A stretch of DNA of 64,000 nt from Alloyangia pacifica (GTDB taxonomy: Bacteria; Pseudomonadota; Alphaproteobacteria; Rhodobacterales; Rhodobacteraceae): NCBI RefSeq assembly GCF_020524285.1, contig NZ_JAIVKX010000002.1, forward strand, positions 1 to 64,000, read 5' to 3'. Shown here one piece after another: positions 10,804-20,134 of the stretch (position 1 is the stretch's first letter; every line of letters begins with the position of its first letter). The notes below the pieces were generated by a model, which made no database searches, had not been told where the DNA came from, and was given only the letters and a program-made list of their open reading frames with translations. The position numbers were made by a program, and so were the translations under genes.

Positions 10804-12744
10804 ATGTTTGACACTTTGCTGATTGCCAATCGGGGCGAGATCGCCTGCCGGGTGATGCGCAGCGCCCGGGCGCTGGGGCTGCGGACCGTGGCGGTCTACT
10901 CCGAGGCGGACGCCGGCGCGCGGCACGTGGCCGAGGCCGACCTCGCGGTCTGCATCGGCGGCGCGGCGCCCTCGGAGAGCTACCTGAGGGGCGAGCGGAT
11001 CATCGAGGCGGCGCTGGCGACCGGCGCGGGGGCGATCCATCCGGGCTACGGCTTCCTGTCGGAGAACCCGGAGTTCGTCGAGGCGGTGGAGGCGGCGGGG
11101 CTGATCTTCGTCGGGCCCTCGGCTCCGGCGATCCGGGCCATGGGCCTCAAGGACGCGGCCAAGCTGCTGATGGACGAGGCCGGGGTGCCGGTGGTGCCGG
11201 GCTATCTCGGCGAGGACCAGGATCCGGCGCGGCTGGCGCGCGAGGCCGAGGCCATCGGCTATCCGGTTTTGATCAAGGCCGTGGCCGGCGGCGGCGGCAA
11301 GGGCATGCGGCTGGTCGAGGCGGCGGCGGATTTCCCGGCGGCGCTCGAGGGCGCCAAGGCCGAGGCGCGCGGCGCCTTCGGCAACGAGGCGGTGCTGATC
11401 GAGAAGTTCATCACCGCGCCGCGGCACATCGAGGTGCAGGTCTTCGGCGATGGCGAGACGGCGGTGCATCTCTTCGAGCGCGACTGCTCGCTGCAGCGGC
11501 GGCACCAGAAGGTGATCGAGGAGGCGCCCGCGCCGGGCATGGGCGCGGAGATGCGCGCCGCCATGGGGGCCGCCGCCGTGCGCGCCGCCGAGGCCATCGG
11601 CTACAAGGGCGCGGGCACGGTGGAGTTCATCGTCGACGGCTCGCAGGGGCTGCGGCCCGACGGTTTCTGGTTCATGGAGATGAACACCCGCCTGCAGGTC
11701 GAGCACCCGGTGACCGAGGCGATCACCGGCGTCGATCTGGTTGAATGGCAGCTGCGCGTGGCGGGGGGCGAGCCGCTGCCGCTGGCGCAGGAGGAGCTGT
11801 CGATCACCGGACATGCCTTCGAGGCACGGCTCTACGCCGAGGACGTGCCGGCGGGCTTCCTGCCGGCGACCGGGCGGTTGGCGCATCTGGACTTCCCGGC
11901 GGATGTGCGCGCCGACAGCGGTGTGCGTTCGGGCGACGTGATCTCGCCGCATTACGATCCGATGATCTCGAAGCTGATCGTGCACGGGCCGACGCGTGCC
12001 GTTGCGCTGCGCCGGCTGGCGCAGGGGCTACGGCACACGCGGGTGGCGGGAACGGTGACCAACCTCGCCTTCCTCGGCGCGCTGGCGGAGCACGCGGGGT
12101 TTGCCGCGGGCGAGGTCGACACCGGGCTCATCGCGCGCGACCTCGATGCGCTGGTTGCCGTGCCAGAACTGGCGCCGCAGGTGGTGGCCGAGGCGGCGCT
12201 GGTGCTGGCCGGGCTCGACGAGGCCGCGGGCTGGGAGGTGGGATTCACCCTCTGGGCACCGCTGGCGCGCTCGCTGCTGCTGCGCCGGGGTGAGCAAGAT
12301 CTGCCCTGCGTGCTGCGGGTGCGCGGCCCGGACCTCGTGGAGATCGACGTGCCCGGCGCGACGGTGCTGGCTGCCCGCTCGCAGGGGCGCTGGAGCTTCG
12401 ATGGCCGCCCCGCCGCCGGGCATTTCCGCGAGGATGGCCACGTCACGGTCTTTGCCCACTACGGGCTGCGCTTCGATCTCGTCGCACCGCTGGACCGGGC
12501 CGCCGAGGCAGGCGCGGGCGGCAACCTCGTCGAGGCGCCGATGCCGGGCAAGGTGGTCGCGGTCTTTGCCGAGGCGGGGGCGCAGGTCAGCGCCGGCGAT
12601 CGGCTGGCGCTGCTCGAGGCGATGAAGATGGAGCACACGCTGCGCGCGGCGCGCGACGGCATCGTCGCCGAGGTGCTGGTCGCTGCGGGGGCGCAGGTCG
12701 AGGCCGGGGCGGCGCTGATCCGGCTCGAGGAAGAAGAGGCATGA
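10804..12744 (+). CDS. liuD: Methylcrotonoyl-CoA carboxylase alpha (biotin carboxylase/BCCP) subunit
   Basis: A 646-residue biotin-dependent enzyme. In order: the biotin carboxylase N-domain (LLIANRGEIACRVMRSARALG), the ATP-grasp domain with the glycine-rich loop KAVAGGGGKGMRLVE, MEMNTRLQVEHPVTE, a linker domain, and a C-terminal biotinyl domain with EAMKMEHTL. The biotin-accepting lysine is residue 608. It carboxylates biotin with ATP and bicarbonate for LiuB. The BirA gene at 34.6 kb is the likely modifying ligase. A GGAGGC site precedes the start, and the stop overlaps the next gene by 4 bases. Confidence 0.95.
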   Translation: MFDTLLIANRGEIACRVMRSARALGLRTVAVYSEADAGARHVAEADLAVCIGGAAPSESYLRGERIIEAALATGAGAIHPGYGFLSENPEFVEAVEAAGLIFVGPSAPAIRAMGLKDAAKLLMDEAGVPVVPGYLGEDQDPARLAREAEAIGYPVLIKAVAGGGGKGMRLVEAAADFPAALEGAKAEARGAFGNEAVLIEKFITAPRHIEVQVFGDGETAVHLFERDCSLQRRHQKVIEEAPAPGMGAEMRAAMGAAAVRAAEAIGYKGAGTVEFIVDGSQGLRPDGFWFMEMNTRLQVEHPVTEAITGVDLVEWQLRVAGGEPLPLAQEELSITGHAFEARLYAEDVPAGFLPATGRLAHLDFPADVRADSGVRSGDVISPHYDPMISKLIVHGPTRAVALRRLAQGLRHTRVAGTVTNLAFLGALAEHAGFAAGEVDTGLIARDLDALVAVPELAPQVVAEAALVLAGLDEAAGWEVGFTLWAPLARSLLLRRGEQDLPCVLRVRGPDLVEIDVPGATVLAARSQGRWSFDGRPAAGHFREDGHVTVFAHYGLRFDLVAPLDRAAEAGAGGNLVEAPMPGKVVAVFAEAGAQVSAGDRLALLEAMKMEHTLRAARDGIVAEVLVAAGAQVEAGAALIRLEEEEA

Positions 12745-13403
12745 TCCGGATTCACCACGTGCCGCAGTCGCGCTCCATGCGGGTGCTATGGCTGCTCGAG
12801 GAGCTGGGCCTGCCCTTCGAGCTGGTCACCGAGCGCTTCGACAAGTCGCTGCGTCGCGAGGAGTATCTCGCGCGCTCGCCCGCCGGGCGCGTGCCGGCGC
12901 TAGAGATCGGCGGCGAGACCATGTTCGAGTCCGGCGCCATCCTAGAATACCTCTGCGAGCTCTATCCCGACAGGGGGCTGGGGCGGATGCGCGGCGATGC
13001 GGAGCGGCGCGATTACCTGGTCTGGCTGCATTTCGCCGAGACCATGAGCCACCACGGCGCCGCGCTCACCCAGCAGCACCTGATGCTGCGCGAGGAGCAC
13101 ATGCGCTCGCCGATCATCATGCAGCTCGAGGCGGCGCGGCTCGGCAAGTGCTTCGCGGCGATCGAGGCGCGGCTGGCGCTGAGCGGCGAGCACCTGCTCG
13201 ACGGCTTCTCGGCGGTGGACATCGCGGTCGGGCAGGCGGTCTATATCGGGCGCCACTTCCGCAGCACCGAGGGGCTGGCGCGGCTCGAGGCGTGGTACGG
13301 GCGGATCACCGCGCGCGACGCCTTCCGGCGGGCGCTGCCGGAGGAGGGCGCGCGGCTCTATACGCAGGACTTCTACCCGGCGTGGGAGATGCCGGGCGTC
13401 TGA
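12741..13403 (+). CDS. Glutathione S-transferase family protein
   Basis: A 220-residue cytosolic GST-like protein. The thioredoxin-fold N-terminus reads HHVPQSRSMRVLWLLEELGLPFELV, followed by the glutathione-site region GRVPALEIGGETMFESGAILEYL. The C-terminal domain is all-helical, with the cap motif FSAVDIAVGQAVY. It sits inside the leucine operon and overlaps liuD by 4 bases. Its substrate is unknown; coupling suggests detoxification or isomerisation of a reactive pathway intermediate, or simple hitchhiking. Confidence 0.88.
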   Translation: MIRIHHVPQSRSMRVLWLLEELGLPFELVTERFDKSLRREEYLARSPAGRVPALEIGGETMFESGAILEYLCELYPDRGLGRMRGDAERRDYLVWLHFAETMSHHGAALTQQHLMLREEHMRSPIIMQLEAARLGKCFAAIEARLALSGEHLLDGFSAVDIAVGQAVYIGRHFRSTEGLARLEAWYGRITARDAFRRALPEEGARLYTQDFYPAWEMPGV

Positions 13404-13436
13404 GCGGCGCCGCGCCGGTGGCAGCTGCCGGGCCGT

Positions 13437-13466
13437 GCGTATTTGGAAAGAGAAGAAGGGCCGGGG
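13437..13466 (+). repeat. Half palindromic element (CGTATTT / AAAGAGAAGAAG type)
   Basis: GCGTATTTGGAAAGAGAAGAAG lies just upstream of liuE. It is one arm of the palindromes found complete at 45.86 and 54.07 kb, and its purine-rich end runs into the liuE ribosome site. Confidence 0.6.
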
Positions 13467-13478
13467 AGAGGCGGGACG

Positions 13479-14333
13479 ATGGGCGAGTTTGTCGAGATCT
13501 TCGAGGTGGGGCCGCGGGATGGCCTGCAGAACGAGCCGCGGCTCATTCCGGCGGCGGAGAAGATCGCGCTGGTCGACTGCCTGAGCCGGGCCGGGTTCCG
13601 GCGCATCGAATGCGCCAGCTTCGTCAGCCCCAAGTGGGTGCCGCAGATGGCGACCTCGGCGGAGGTCATGGCAGGCATTCGCCGCGCCCCGGGCGTGTCC
13701 TACGCGGCGCTGACGCCGAACATGAAGGGGCTCGAGGCGGCGCTGGCCGCCAGGGTCGACGAGGTGGCGATCTTCGGCTCGGCCTCGGAGGGGTTCAGCC
13801 GCGCCAATATCAATGCCACGATCGCCGAGAGCCTCGACCGCTTCCGCCCGGTGGCCGAGGCGGCGCGGGCGGCGGGCCTGCCGGTGCGGGGCTATGTCTC
13901 CTGCGTCGTCGAATGCCCCTACGATGGGGCGGTGGCGCCGGAGCAGGTGGCGCAGGTCGTGCGCGCGCTGCACCACATGGGCTGCTACGAGATCTCACTG
14001 GGCGACACGATCGGGCGCGCCTCGCCCGGGGCGGTGACGGCGATGCTGGAGGCGGTCACGGAGGTGGTGCCGCCGGCGCAGCTCGCCGGGCATTTCCACG
14101 ACACCGGCGGGCGGGCGCTCGAGAATGTCGAGGCAGCGCTGGCCCTCGGCCTGCGGGTCTTCGATGCGGCGGTCGGCGGGCTCGGGGGCTGCCCTTATGC
14201 GCCGGGGGCCGCGGGCAACGTGGCGACGGAGGCCGTGGCGGATCGGCTGGCGGAGCTTGGGTATGACACCGAGCTCGACCGCGCGGTGCTGGACGAGGCG
14301 GCGGCGCTGGCGCGGCGGATGCGCAGGGGATGA
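13479..14333 (+). CDS. liuE: Hydroxymethylglutaryl-CoA lyase
   Basis: A 284-residue TIM-barrel metal enzyme that cleaves HMG-CoA to acetyl-CoA and acetoacetate, the last step of leucine degradation. EVGPRDGLQNEPRLI carries the metal-binding and catalytic Arg-Asp pair; SYVSCVVECPY-like and ISLGDTIGRASP segments follow; AGHFHDTGG supplies the His-x-His metal ligands; and GGLGGCPYAPGAAGN contains the active-site cysteine loop. I start at the ATG giving MGEFVEIFEVG, with GGGAGAGGCGGG upstream, rather than 12 codons earlier inside the repeat element. Confidence 0.94.
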   Translation: MGEFVEIFEVGPRDGLQNEPRLIPAAEKIALVDCLSRAGFRRIECASFVSPKWVPQMATSAEVMAGIRRAPGVSYAALTPNMKGLEAALAARVDEVAIFGSASEGFSRANINATIAESLDRFRPVAEAARAAGLPVRGYVSCVVECPYDGAVAPEQVAQVVRALHHMGCYEISLGDTIGRASPGAVTAMLEAVTEVVPPAQLAGHFHDTGGRALENVEAALALGLRVFDAAVGGLGGCPYAPGAAGNVATEAVADRLAELGYDTELDRAVLDEAAALARRMRRG

Positions 14334-14361
14334 CCCGCGGCGCGGTTAGGGAGACAGGCAG

Positions 14362-15153
14362 ATGGCATTGATCGATACGCGCATCGACGCGCGCGGCGTG
14401 GCGGAGCTGGTGCTGAACCGGCCGGAGAAGCACAACGCACTCTCGGCGCAGATGATGGCCGAGCTGGTCGCGGCAGCCGCGGCGCTGGCGGCGGACGAGG
14501 GCGTGCGCGTCGTCGTGCTCGCGGCCGAGGGCGCGAGCTTCTGCGCCGGCGGCGACCTGGCCTGGATGCGCGAACAGTTCGAGATGGACGGCGAGACGCG
14601 CCGCCGCGAGTCGCGGCGCATCGCCGAGGCGCTGGCGGCGCTGGCGGCGCTGCCGCAGCCGCTGATCGGCAAGGTGCAGGGCAATGCCTTCGGCGGCGGC
14701 ATGGGGCTGATCTCGGTCTGCGACGTGGTGGTGGGCGTCGAGGGCGCGAAATTCGGCTTCACCGAAACCCGGCTTGGCCTCTTGCCCGCCAATATCGGCC
14801 CCTACGTGATCGCCCGCATGGGCGGCACCAAGGCGCGCGCGGTGTTCATGAGCGCCCGCATCTTCGGCTCGGAAGAGGCGCGGCGGCTCGACCTGCTGAA
14901 CCGGGTCGTGGCGCCCGCGGAGCTGGACGCGGCGGTGGCGGCAGAAGTGGCGCCCTATCTCGGCTGCGCGCCGGGCGCGGTGCGCGCGAGCAAGATGCTG
15001 TTGAACGCGCTGGCGGGGCAGGTCACGCCGGAGCAGGTGGACATGGCGATCGACGCGCTGGCGGCGCGCTGGGAGACCGCCGAGGCGCAGGCGGGGATCG
15101 CCGCCTTCTTCGACAAGCGCCCGGCGCCCTGGGCGCCGCCGCGGGAGGGGTGA
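14362..15153 (+). CDS. liuC: Methylglutaconyl-CoA hydratase (enoyl-CoA hydratase family)
   Basis: A 263-residue crotonase-fold enzyme predicted to hydrate 3-methylglutaconyl-CoA to HMG-CoA, between the carboxylase and LiuE steps. Family landmarks are LNRPEKHNALSAQMMAEL, the CoA/oxyanion segment AEGASFCAGGDLAWM and GKVQGNAFGGGMGLISVCD, then FGFTETRLGLLPANIGPYV. Family alone would allow other enoyl-CoAs; the specific step is inferred from the operon. It starts after a GGGAGACAGGCAG site, 28 bases past liuE. Confidence 0.9.
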   Translation: MALIDTRIDARGVAELVLNRPEKHNALSAQMMAELVAAAAALAADEGVRVVVLAAEGASFCAGGDLAWMREQFEMDGETRRRESRRIAEALAALAALPQPLIGKVQGNAFGGGMGLISVCDVVVGVEGAKFGFTETRLGLLPANIGPYVIARMGGTKARAVFMSARIFGSEEARRLDLLNRVVAPAELDAAVAAEVAPYLGCAPGAVRASKMLLNALAGQVTPEQVDMAIDALAARWETAEAQAGIAAFFDKRPAPWAPPREG

Positions 15154-15163
15154 GGCGCGCCCG

Positions 15164-15544
15164 ATGGCGGTGCAGCTGGCGCATCTCTACGTCACGCTCT
15201 GCCTTGCACGCATCTTCTTTCATCTCGCGCTGATCCTTGGTGCGCCCCTGGCGCAATGGGCGCCCGGAGGCGGACCGGAGGGCCGGGCGACCCGCGGTGC
15301 CAGGGCGCTGTCGGCGCTTGCCGCTCTCGTGCTGCTGGGGCAGGCGGCGGCGATGCTGGTGGTGGCCGGGGTCCCGGGCACCGAGCGGGCCGCCTCCGCC
15401 GCTGTGGCGCGCTGGATCGCAGTGGGGCTGCCCGCGGCCGGACTCGCGCTCGGGCTGATTTCCGCCGCGGAAGCCGACCGGAGGCTCTGGCGAGTTCTCG
15501 ATCTCGTGATGCTGGCGCTTTCTTTGGCAGTCCTAAGTGCCTGA
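15164..15544 (+). CDS. Small multi-span membrane protein
   Basis: A 126-residue protein with about four hydrophobic segments (near residues 10-28, 46-66, 80-100 and 108-125), alanine- and leucine-rich. No motif or family was recognised. It lies 10 bases after liuC on the same strand and is probably the last gene of the leucine operon, though it could equally be an independent gene before nuo. The start is the ATG after GAGGCGCGCCCG. Confidence 0.6.
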   Translation: MAVQLAHLYVTLCLARIFFHLALILGAPLAQWAPGGGPEGRATRGARALSALAALVLLGQAAAMLVVAGVPGTERAASAAVARWIAVGLPAAGLALGLISAAEADRRLWRVLDLVMLALSLAVLSA

Positions 15545-15679
15545 GTCTGCGGGTCCGCGCAGAATGTATGCAACGGTCGACAGAAAAAATGTCGAAACAT
15601 CAGTGCTTACCCAGCGGCAGGTGCCTTATCTCATTGCTGTGAAAGCATTTTCATCATTTGTGAATATCTTGGGCGGTTG

Positions 15680-15708
15680 TTGACCCGGCACGCACTCGGC
15701 GATAAGTC
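15680..15708 (+). promoter_or_regulatory. Candidate promoter of the nuo operon
   Basis: In the 234-base gap before nuoA, TTGACC at 15680-15685 is followed after 17 bases by TAAGTC at 15703-15708, a good -35 with a weak -10. The expected start lies about 65 bases upstream of nuoA. The preceding ~120 bases are less GC-rich than the surroundings and hold no credible gene. Confidence 0.45.
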
Positions 15709-15778
15709 ACTCACAGCAAGGCAACAAAGCCATGGTCTCCGCGCCGCTTAGCGGTGCGCCTCGCAAAGGAGCCACATC

Positions 15779-16144
15779 GTGGACGAGATGCTGCGGGAAT
15801 ATCTTCCCATCCTCGTGTTCCTCGCCGTCGCCGTCGGCCTCGGTCTCGTGCTCATCCTGGCGGCCGTCGTGCTGGCAGTGCGCAGCCCCGACCCGGAAAA
15901 AGTCTCGGCCTATGAATGCGGGTTCAACGCCTTCGACGACGCGCGGATGAAGTTCGACGTCCGGTTCTACCTGGTCTCGATCCTCTTCATCATCTTCGAT
16001 CTCGAGATCGCCTTCCTCTTCCCCTGGGCCACCGCGTTCAAGGACGTGAGCATGGTGGGCTTCTGGTCGATGATGGCCTTCCTCGCGGTGCTGACCGCGG
16101 GCTTTGCCTACGAATGGAAGAAAGGGGCTCTCGAATGGGAGTGA
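15779..16144 (+). CDS. nuoA: NADH-quinone oxidoreductase subunit A
   Basis: A 121-residue membrane subunit of complex I with three membrane spans. The conserved loop [42 protein letters not shown] sits between helices 1 and 2 near the quinone site (quoted here in part: YECG and [11 protein letters not shown]). The start is a GTG with AAAGGAG eight bases upstream; an ATG three codons in is less well spaced. It is the first gene of the nuo operon and overlaps nuoB. Confidence 0.93.
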   Translation: MDEMLREYLPILVFLAVAVGLGLVLILAAVVLAVRSPDPEKVSAYECGFNAFDDARMKFDVRFYLVSILFIIFDLEIAFLFPWATAFKDVSMVGFWSMMAFLAVLTAGFAYEWKKGALEWE

Positions 16145-16668
16145 TGACCGGGCTCAATACCGCCGGTGGCGACCGCGAGGTCGCGACGCAGGCGCTGAAC
16201 CGCGAGCTGCAGGACAAGGGCTTCCTGCTGACCTCCGTCGACGACGTGATCAACTGGGCGCGCACCGGCTCCCTGCACTGGATGACCTTCGGCCTCGCCT
16301 GCTGCGCCGTCGAGATGATGCAGACCTCGATGCCGCGCTACGATCTCGAGCGCTTTGGCACCGCGCCGCGGGCCAGCCCGCGCCAGTCGGACCTGATGAT
16401 CGTCGCCGGCACGCTGACCAACAAGATGGCCCCGGCGCTGCGCAAGGTCTACGACCAGATGCCCGAGCCGCGCTACGTGATCTCGATGGGATCCTGCGCC
16501 AACGGCGGCGGCTACTATCACTACAGCTATTCCGTGGTGCGCGGCTGCGATCGCGTGGTGCCGGTGGACGTCTACGTCCCGGGCTGCCCGCCGACCGCCG
16601 AGGCGCTGCTCTACGGGCTCATGGCGCTGCAGAAGAAAATCCGCCGCACCGGCACGATCGTGCGCTGA
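16135..16668 (+). CDS. nuoB: NADH-quinone oxidoreductase subunit B
   Basis: A peripheral-arm subunit of about 177 residues holding the last iron-sulfur cluster, N2, next to the quinone. The cluster cysteines are the tandem pair in [10 protein letters not shown], then GSCANGGG and [12 protein letters not shown]. The start overlaps the end of nuoA. I use the ATG giving MGVMTGLN; the second ATG three codons on (MTGLNTAGG) is an equal candidate. Confidence 0.95.
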   Translation: MGVMTGLNTAGGDREVATQALNRELQDKGFLLTSVDDVINWARTGSLHWMTFGLACCAVEMMQTSMPRYDLERFGTAPRASPRQSDLMIVAGTLTNKMAPALRKVYDQMPEPRYVISMGSCANGGGYYHYSYSVVRGCDRVVPVDVYVPGCPPTAEALLYGLMALQKKIRRTGTIVR

Positions 16669-16687
16669 GCCTTCGCGGGAGGGGATC

Positions 16688-17299
16688 ATGACAAAAGCAC
16701 TCAACGAACTTGGCGCCCACATCGAGGTGAAACGCCCCGATTGCGTGATCGCCTGGGACGTCACCCACGGCGAGCTGAACGTCGACGTGGCCCCGGCGAA
16801 CATTTCGGGGCTGGTGGAGTTCCTGCGCAGCGACCCGACCTGCCGCTTCTCGTCGCTGGTGGACATCACCGCGGTCGACTACCCGAACCGCCCCAAGCGC
16901 TTCGACGTGGTCTACCACTTCCTGTCGATGTACCAGAACCACCGCATCCGCCTGCGGGTCTCGGTGCGCGAGGAGGAGATCGTGCCGTCGATCACCGCGC
17001 TGCACCCCTCGGCCAACTGGCTGGAGCGCGAGGTGTTCGACATGTTCGGCATCCTGTTCTCGGGCCACCCGGACCTGCGCCGCATTCTCACCGACTACGG
17101 CTTCCGCGGCCACCCGCTGCGCAAGGACTTCCCGACCACGGGCTATGTCGAGGTGCGCTACGACGAAGAGCTCAAGCGCGTCGTCTACGAGCCGGTGAAG
17201 CTGGTGCAGGAATACCGCCAGTTCGATTTCATGTCGCCGTGGGAAGGTGCGCAATACGTGCTGCCCGGCGATGAAAAGGCCGAGGAGGAGGCGAAGTGA
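16688..17299 (+). CDS. nuoC: NADH-quinone oxidoreductase subunit C
   Basis: A 203-residue peripheral-arm subunit. The hallmark is [20 protein letters not shown] followed by [24 protein letters not shown] (quoted in part: [11 protein letters not shown]). It is a separate polypeptide, not fused to NuoD as in Escherichia coli, as is usual in alphaproteobacteria. GGGAGGGGATC lies before the ATG, and the stop overlaps the nuoD start. Confidence 0.95.
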   Translation: MTKALNELGAHIEVKRPDCVIAWDVTHGELNVDVAPANISGLVEFLRSDPTCRFSSLVDITAVDYPNRPKRFDVVYHFLSMYQNHRIRLRVSVREEEIVPSITALHPSANWLEREVFDMFGILFSGHPDLRRILTDYGFRGHPLRKDFPTTGYVEVRYDEELKRVVYEPVKLVQEYRQFDFMSPWEGAQYVLPGDEKAEEEAK

Positions 17300-18519
17300 T
17301 GGACGGCTCCAAAGGTTTCGAAGACGCCCTGTCGGGCGAGCAGAAAATCCGCAACTTCAACATCAACTTCGGCCCGCAGCATCCGGCGGCTCACGGCGTG
17401 CTGCGCCTCGTGCTCGAGCTTGACGGCGAGATCGTCGAGCGCTGCGATCCGCACATCGGCCTGCTGCACCGCGGCACCGAGAAGCTGATGGAAAGCCGCA
17501 CCTACCTGCAGAACCTGCCGTATTTCGACCGGCTCGACTACGTCGGCACGATGAACCAGGAACACGCCTGGGTGCTGGCGATCGAAAGGCTCTGCAACGT
17601 CGAAGTGCCGCGCCGCGCCCAGCTGATCCGCGTGCTCTACTGCGAGATCGGGCGCATCCTGAACCACCTGCTGAACGTGACCACGCAGGCCATGGACGTG
17701 GGCGCCCTGACGCCGCCGCTCTGGGGCTTCGAGGAACGCGAGAAGCTGATGATCTTCTACGAGCGGGCCTGCGGCGCGCGCCTGCACGCGGCCTACTTCC
17801 GGCCCGGCGGCGTCCACCAGGATCTGCCGCCCGAGCTGATCGACGACATCGCCGAATGGTGCGAGCAGTTCCCGGCCCGCCTGCAGGACATCGACGACCT
17901 GCTGACCGAGAACCGCATCTTCAAGCAGCGCAATGCCGACATCGGCGTGGTGACCGAGCAGGATATCCAGGAGCACGGCTTCTCGGGCGTCATGGTGCGC
18001 GGCTCCGGCCTTGCCTGGGACCTGCGCCGGGCGCAGCCCTACGAGTGCTACGACGAGTTCGACTTCAAGATCCCCGTCGGCAAGAACGGCGATTGCTACG
18101 ACCGCTACCTCGTCCGCATGGCCGAGATGCGCGAGAGCGTGAAGATCATGGTCCAGGCCTGCGAGAAGCTGAAGCTCCCCGAGAACCAGGGCGACGTGCT
18201 GTCGCGCGGCAAGATCACCCCGCCGAAGCGCTCGGAGATGAAGACCTCGATGGAGGCGCTCATCCACCACTTCAAGCTCTACACCGAGGGCTTCCACGTG
18301 CCCGCGGGCGAAGTCTACGCCTGCGTCGAGGCGCCGAAGGGCGAGTTCGGCGTCTACCTGGTCGCCGACGGCAGCAACAAACCCTACCGCGCCAAGCTGC
18401 GCGCGCCGGGTTTCCTGCACCTGCAGGCGATGGATTATATTTGTAAGGGCCACCAGCTGGCCGACGTTGCGGCGATCCTCGGCTCGCTCGACATCGTGTT
18501 TGGGGAGGTCGACCGATGA
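17299..18519 (+). CDS. nuoD: NADH-quinone oxidoreductase subunit D
   Basis: A 406-residue 49-kDa-type subunit that forms the quinone pocket with NuoB. Landmarks: [52 protein letters not shown] and the C-terminal [12 protein letters not shown] begin at the ATG in TGATG overlapping the nuoC stop, with GAGGAGG upstream; a GTG one codon earlier is possible. The last 4 bases overlap the next small gene. Confidence 0.95.
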   Translation: MDGSKGFEDALSGEQKIRNFNINFGPQHPAAHGVLRLVLELDGEIVERCDPHIGLLHRGTEKLMESRTYLQNLPYFDRLDYVGTMNQEHAWVLAIERLCNVEVPRRAQLIRVLYCEIGRILNHLLNVTTQAMDVGALTPPLWGFEEREKLMIFYERACGARLHAAYFRPGGVHQDLPPELIDDIAEWCEQFPARLQDIDDLLTENRIFKQRNADIGVVTEQDIQEHGFSGVMVRGSGLAWDLRRAQPYECYDEFDFKIPVGKNGDCYDRYLVRMAEMRESVKIMVQACEKLKLPENQGDVLSRGKITPPKRSEMKTSMEALIHHFKLYTEGFHVPAGEVYACVEAPKGEFGVYLVADGSNKPYRAKLRAPGFLHLQAMDYICKGHQLADVAAILGSLDIVFGEVDR

Positions 18520-18857
18520 TCCGTTTTTCCACCGCACTTGTGGCCCTTGGCCTGCTGTCCGCCTGCGCCATGCCGCCGAAGGGCACCGACGAGCAGGACC
18601 TGATGGCCTGGGATGACGCCGTCGCTTCGATCGGCTGCGAGCTGGTCGCAGAGAGCGACTACCAGCCGGTCGAACTGCAGAGCGGGCTGAGCCGCGCCCA
18701 AGTGCAGGAGATCGCCTCGTACAAGGTGCGCACCGAAGAGGCCGTGCCCACCGAGACCGGCGGCGTGCGCCTGGTGACCGGCAGCTGCGCGCCTGCGGCC
18801 GAGCCCGTCTCGGAGCCGATGGCTGACGCAGAGACCGCCGAGACAGCGGCGGGCTGA
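18516..18857 (+). CDS. Small predicted lipoprotein embedded in the nuo operon
   Basis: A 113-residue protein of unknown function, coupled to nuoD by an ATGA overlap. The N-terminus is a lipoprotein signal ([17 protein letters not shown]), predicting lipid attachment at C17. The mature part is acidic with two further cysteines (IGCELV and TGSCAP) and an alanine/glutamate-rich end. Its place in the operon suggests a role in complex I assembly or stability at the membrane, but this is inference. The family is not recognised beyond occurring inside related nuo operons. Confidence 0.75.
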   Translation: MIRFSTALVALGLLSACAMPPKGTDEQDLMAWDDAVASIGCELVAESDYQPVELQSGLSRAQVQEIASYKVRTEEAVPTETGGVRLVTGSCAPAAEPVSEPMADAETAETAAG

Positions 18858-18947
18858 CAGAATAGAGAGCGGGGCACCGGCCCCGTCGCAACGCCGCGGC
18901 GGCGCCTTGCCCCCGGCCAATGACATGAACCGAAGGTCCGTTTGCCC

Positions 18948-20108
18948 ATGCTGCGCCGTCTTCATCACGACCAACCCGAGAGCTTCGCTTTCACGCCCGC
19001 CAACATGGATTGGGCCGAGGCGCAGATCAGCAAGTATCCCGAGGGCCGTCAGGCCAGCGCCATCATCCCGCTGCTGTGGCGGGCGCAGGAGCAGGAGGGC
19101 TGGCTGAGCCGCCCGGCGATCGAATATGTCGCCGACATGCTGGGGATGGCCCACATCCGCGCGCTCGAGGTGGCCACCTTCTATTTCATGTTCCAGCTGC
19201 AGCCGGTGGGCTCGGTGGCGCACGTGCAGATCTGCGGCACCACCTCGTGCATGATCTGCGGCGCTGGCGAGCTGATGGAGGTCTGCAAGGCCAAGATCGC
19301 TGCCAAGCCGCATGAGGTCTCGGCCGACGGCAAGTTCTCCTGGGAAGAGGTCGAGTGCCTCGGGGCCTGCTCGAACGCGCCCATGGCGCAGATCGGCAAG
19401 GACTACTACGAGGATCTGACCGGCGAGAAGCTGGCCGAGATCCTCGACGCCATGGCGGCGGGCAAGGTGCCCGCGCCGGGTCCGCAGAACGGCCGTTTCG
19501 GCTCCGAGCCGCTGGGCGGCCCGGTGGTGCTGACCGAGGGCAAGGACGAGGAGCTGAACGCCTCTGTGGCGCTGGCGACCGCGATCGGCGACACCGTCAA
19601 GCGCATCGACGGCACCGAGGTGCCGCTGCGCGCGCCGTGGCGCGACCGCTCGGACGAGAAGGGCGATGCGACGCCCGACACCCATGCGCCGAAGCTGTCC
19701 GAGGGCGAGCCCGCCGACGAGACCGGCATCGATAAGCGCGAAGCCCCGGTGACCCCGGCGGCCGAGGTGAAATCCGACCCGGAGCCCGCAGAGCCGCAGC
19801 CGCTCGGCGAGGGCCGCAAGCCCGAAACCCTGAGCGCGCCGCGCGAGGGCGGGGCGGACGACCTCAAGAAGATCAAGGGTGTCGGCCCCAAGCTCGAAGA
19901 GCTGCTGCACCGCCTCGGCTTCTTCCACTTCGGGCAGATCGCTGCCTGGACCGAGGAAGAGCTGGCCTGGGTGGATGCCAACCTCGAGGGCTTCAAGGGC
20001 CGCGCCTCGCGCGATGCCTGGGTTGCCCAGGCCAGGACCCTGGCCGAAGGTGGTGAGACGGAGTTCTCGGCCCGCGTGGAAAAGGGCGAGGTCTACGACG
20101 ACGACTGA
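18948..20108 (+). CDS. nuoE: NADH-quinone oxidoreductase subunit E with C-terminal helix-hairpin-helix tail
   Basis: A 386-residue protein, much longer than the usual 165-240. The first ~190 residues are the thioredoxin-like NuoE with its [2Fe-2S] ligands ICGTTSC and [11 protein letters not shown] charged low-complexity linker rich in E, P, A and D follows. The last ~86 residues form a helix-hairpin-helix-like domain beginning [19 protein letters not shown]. The next gene ends in the same domain. I start at the ATG giving [15 protein letters not shown]; a TTG two codons earlier is weaker. A 90-base gap separates it from the lipoprotein gene. Confidence 0.93.
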   Translation: MLRRLHHDQPESFAFTPANMDWAEAQISKYPEGRQASAIIPLLWRAQEQEGWLSRPAIEYVADMLGMAHIRALEVATFYFMFQLQPVGSVAHVQICGTTSCMICGAGELMEVCKAKIAAKPHEVSADGKFSWEEVECLGACSNAPMAQIGKDYYEDLTGEKLAEILDAMAAGKVPAPGPQNGRFGSEPLGGPVVLTEGKDEELNASVALATAIGDTVKRIDGTEVPLRAPWRDRSDEKGDATPDTHAPKLSEGEPADETGIDKREAPVTPAAEVKSDPEPAEPQPLGEGRKPETLSAPREGGADDLKKIKGVGPKLEELLHRLGFFHFGQIAAWTEEELAWVDANLEGFKGRASRDAWVAQARTLAEGGETEFSARVEKGEVYDDD

Positions 20109-20134
20109 GTGATGACATGACCAGGGAGTGAGAG

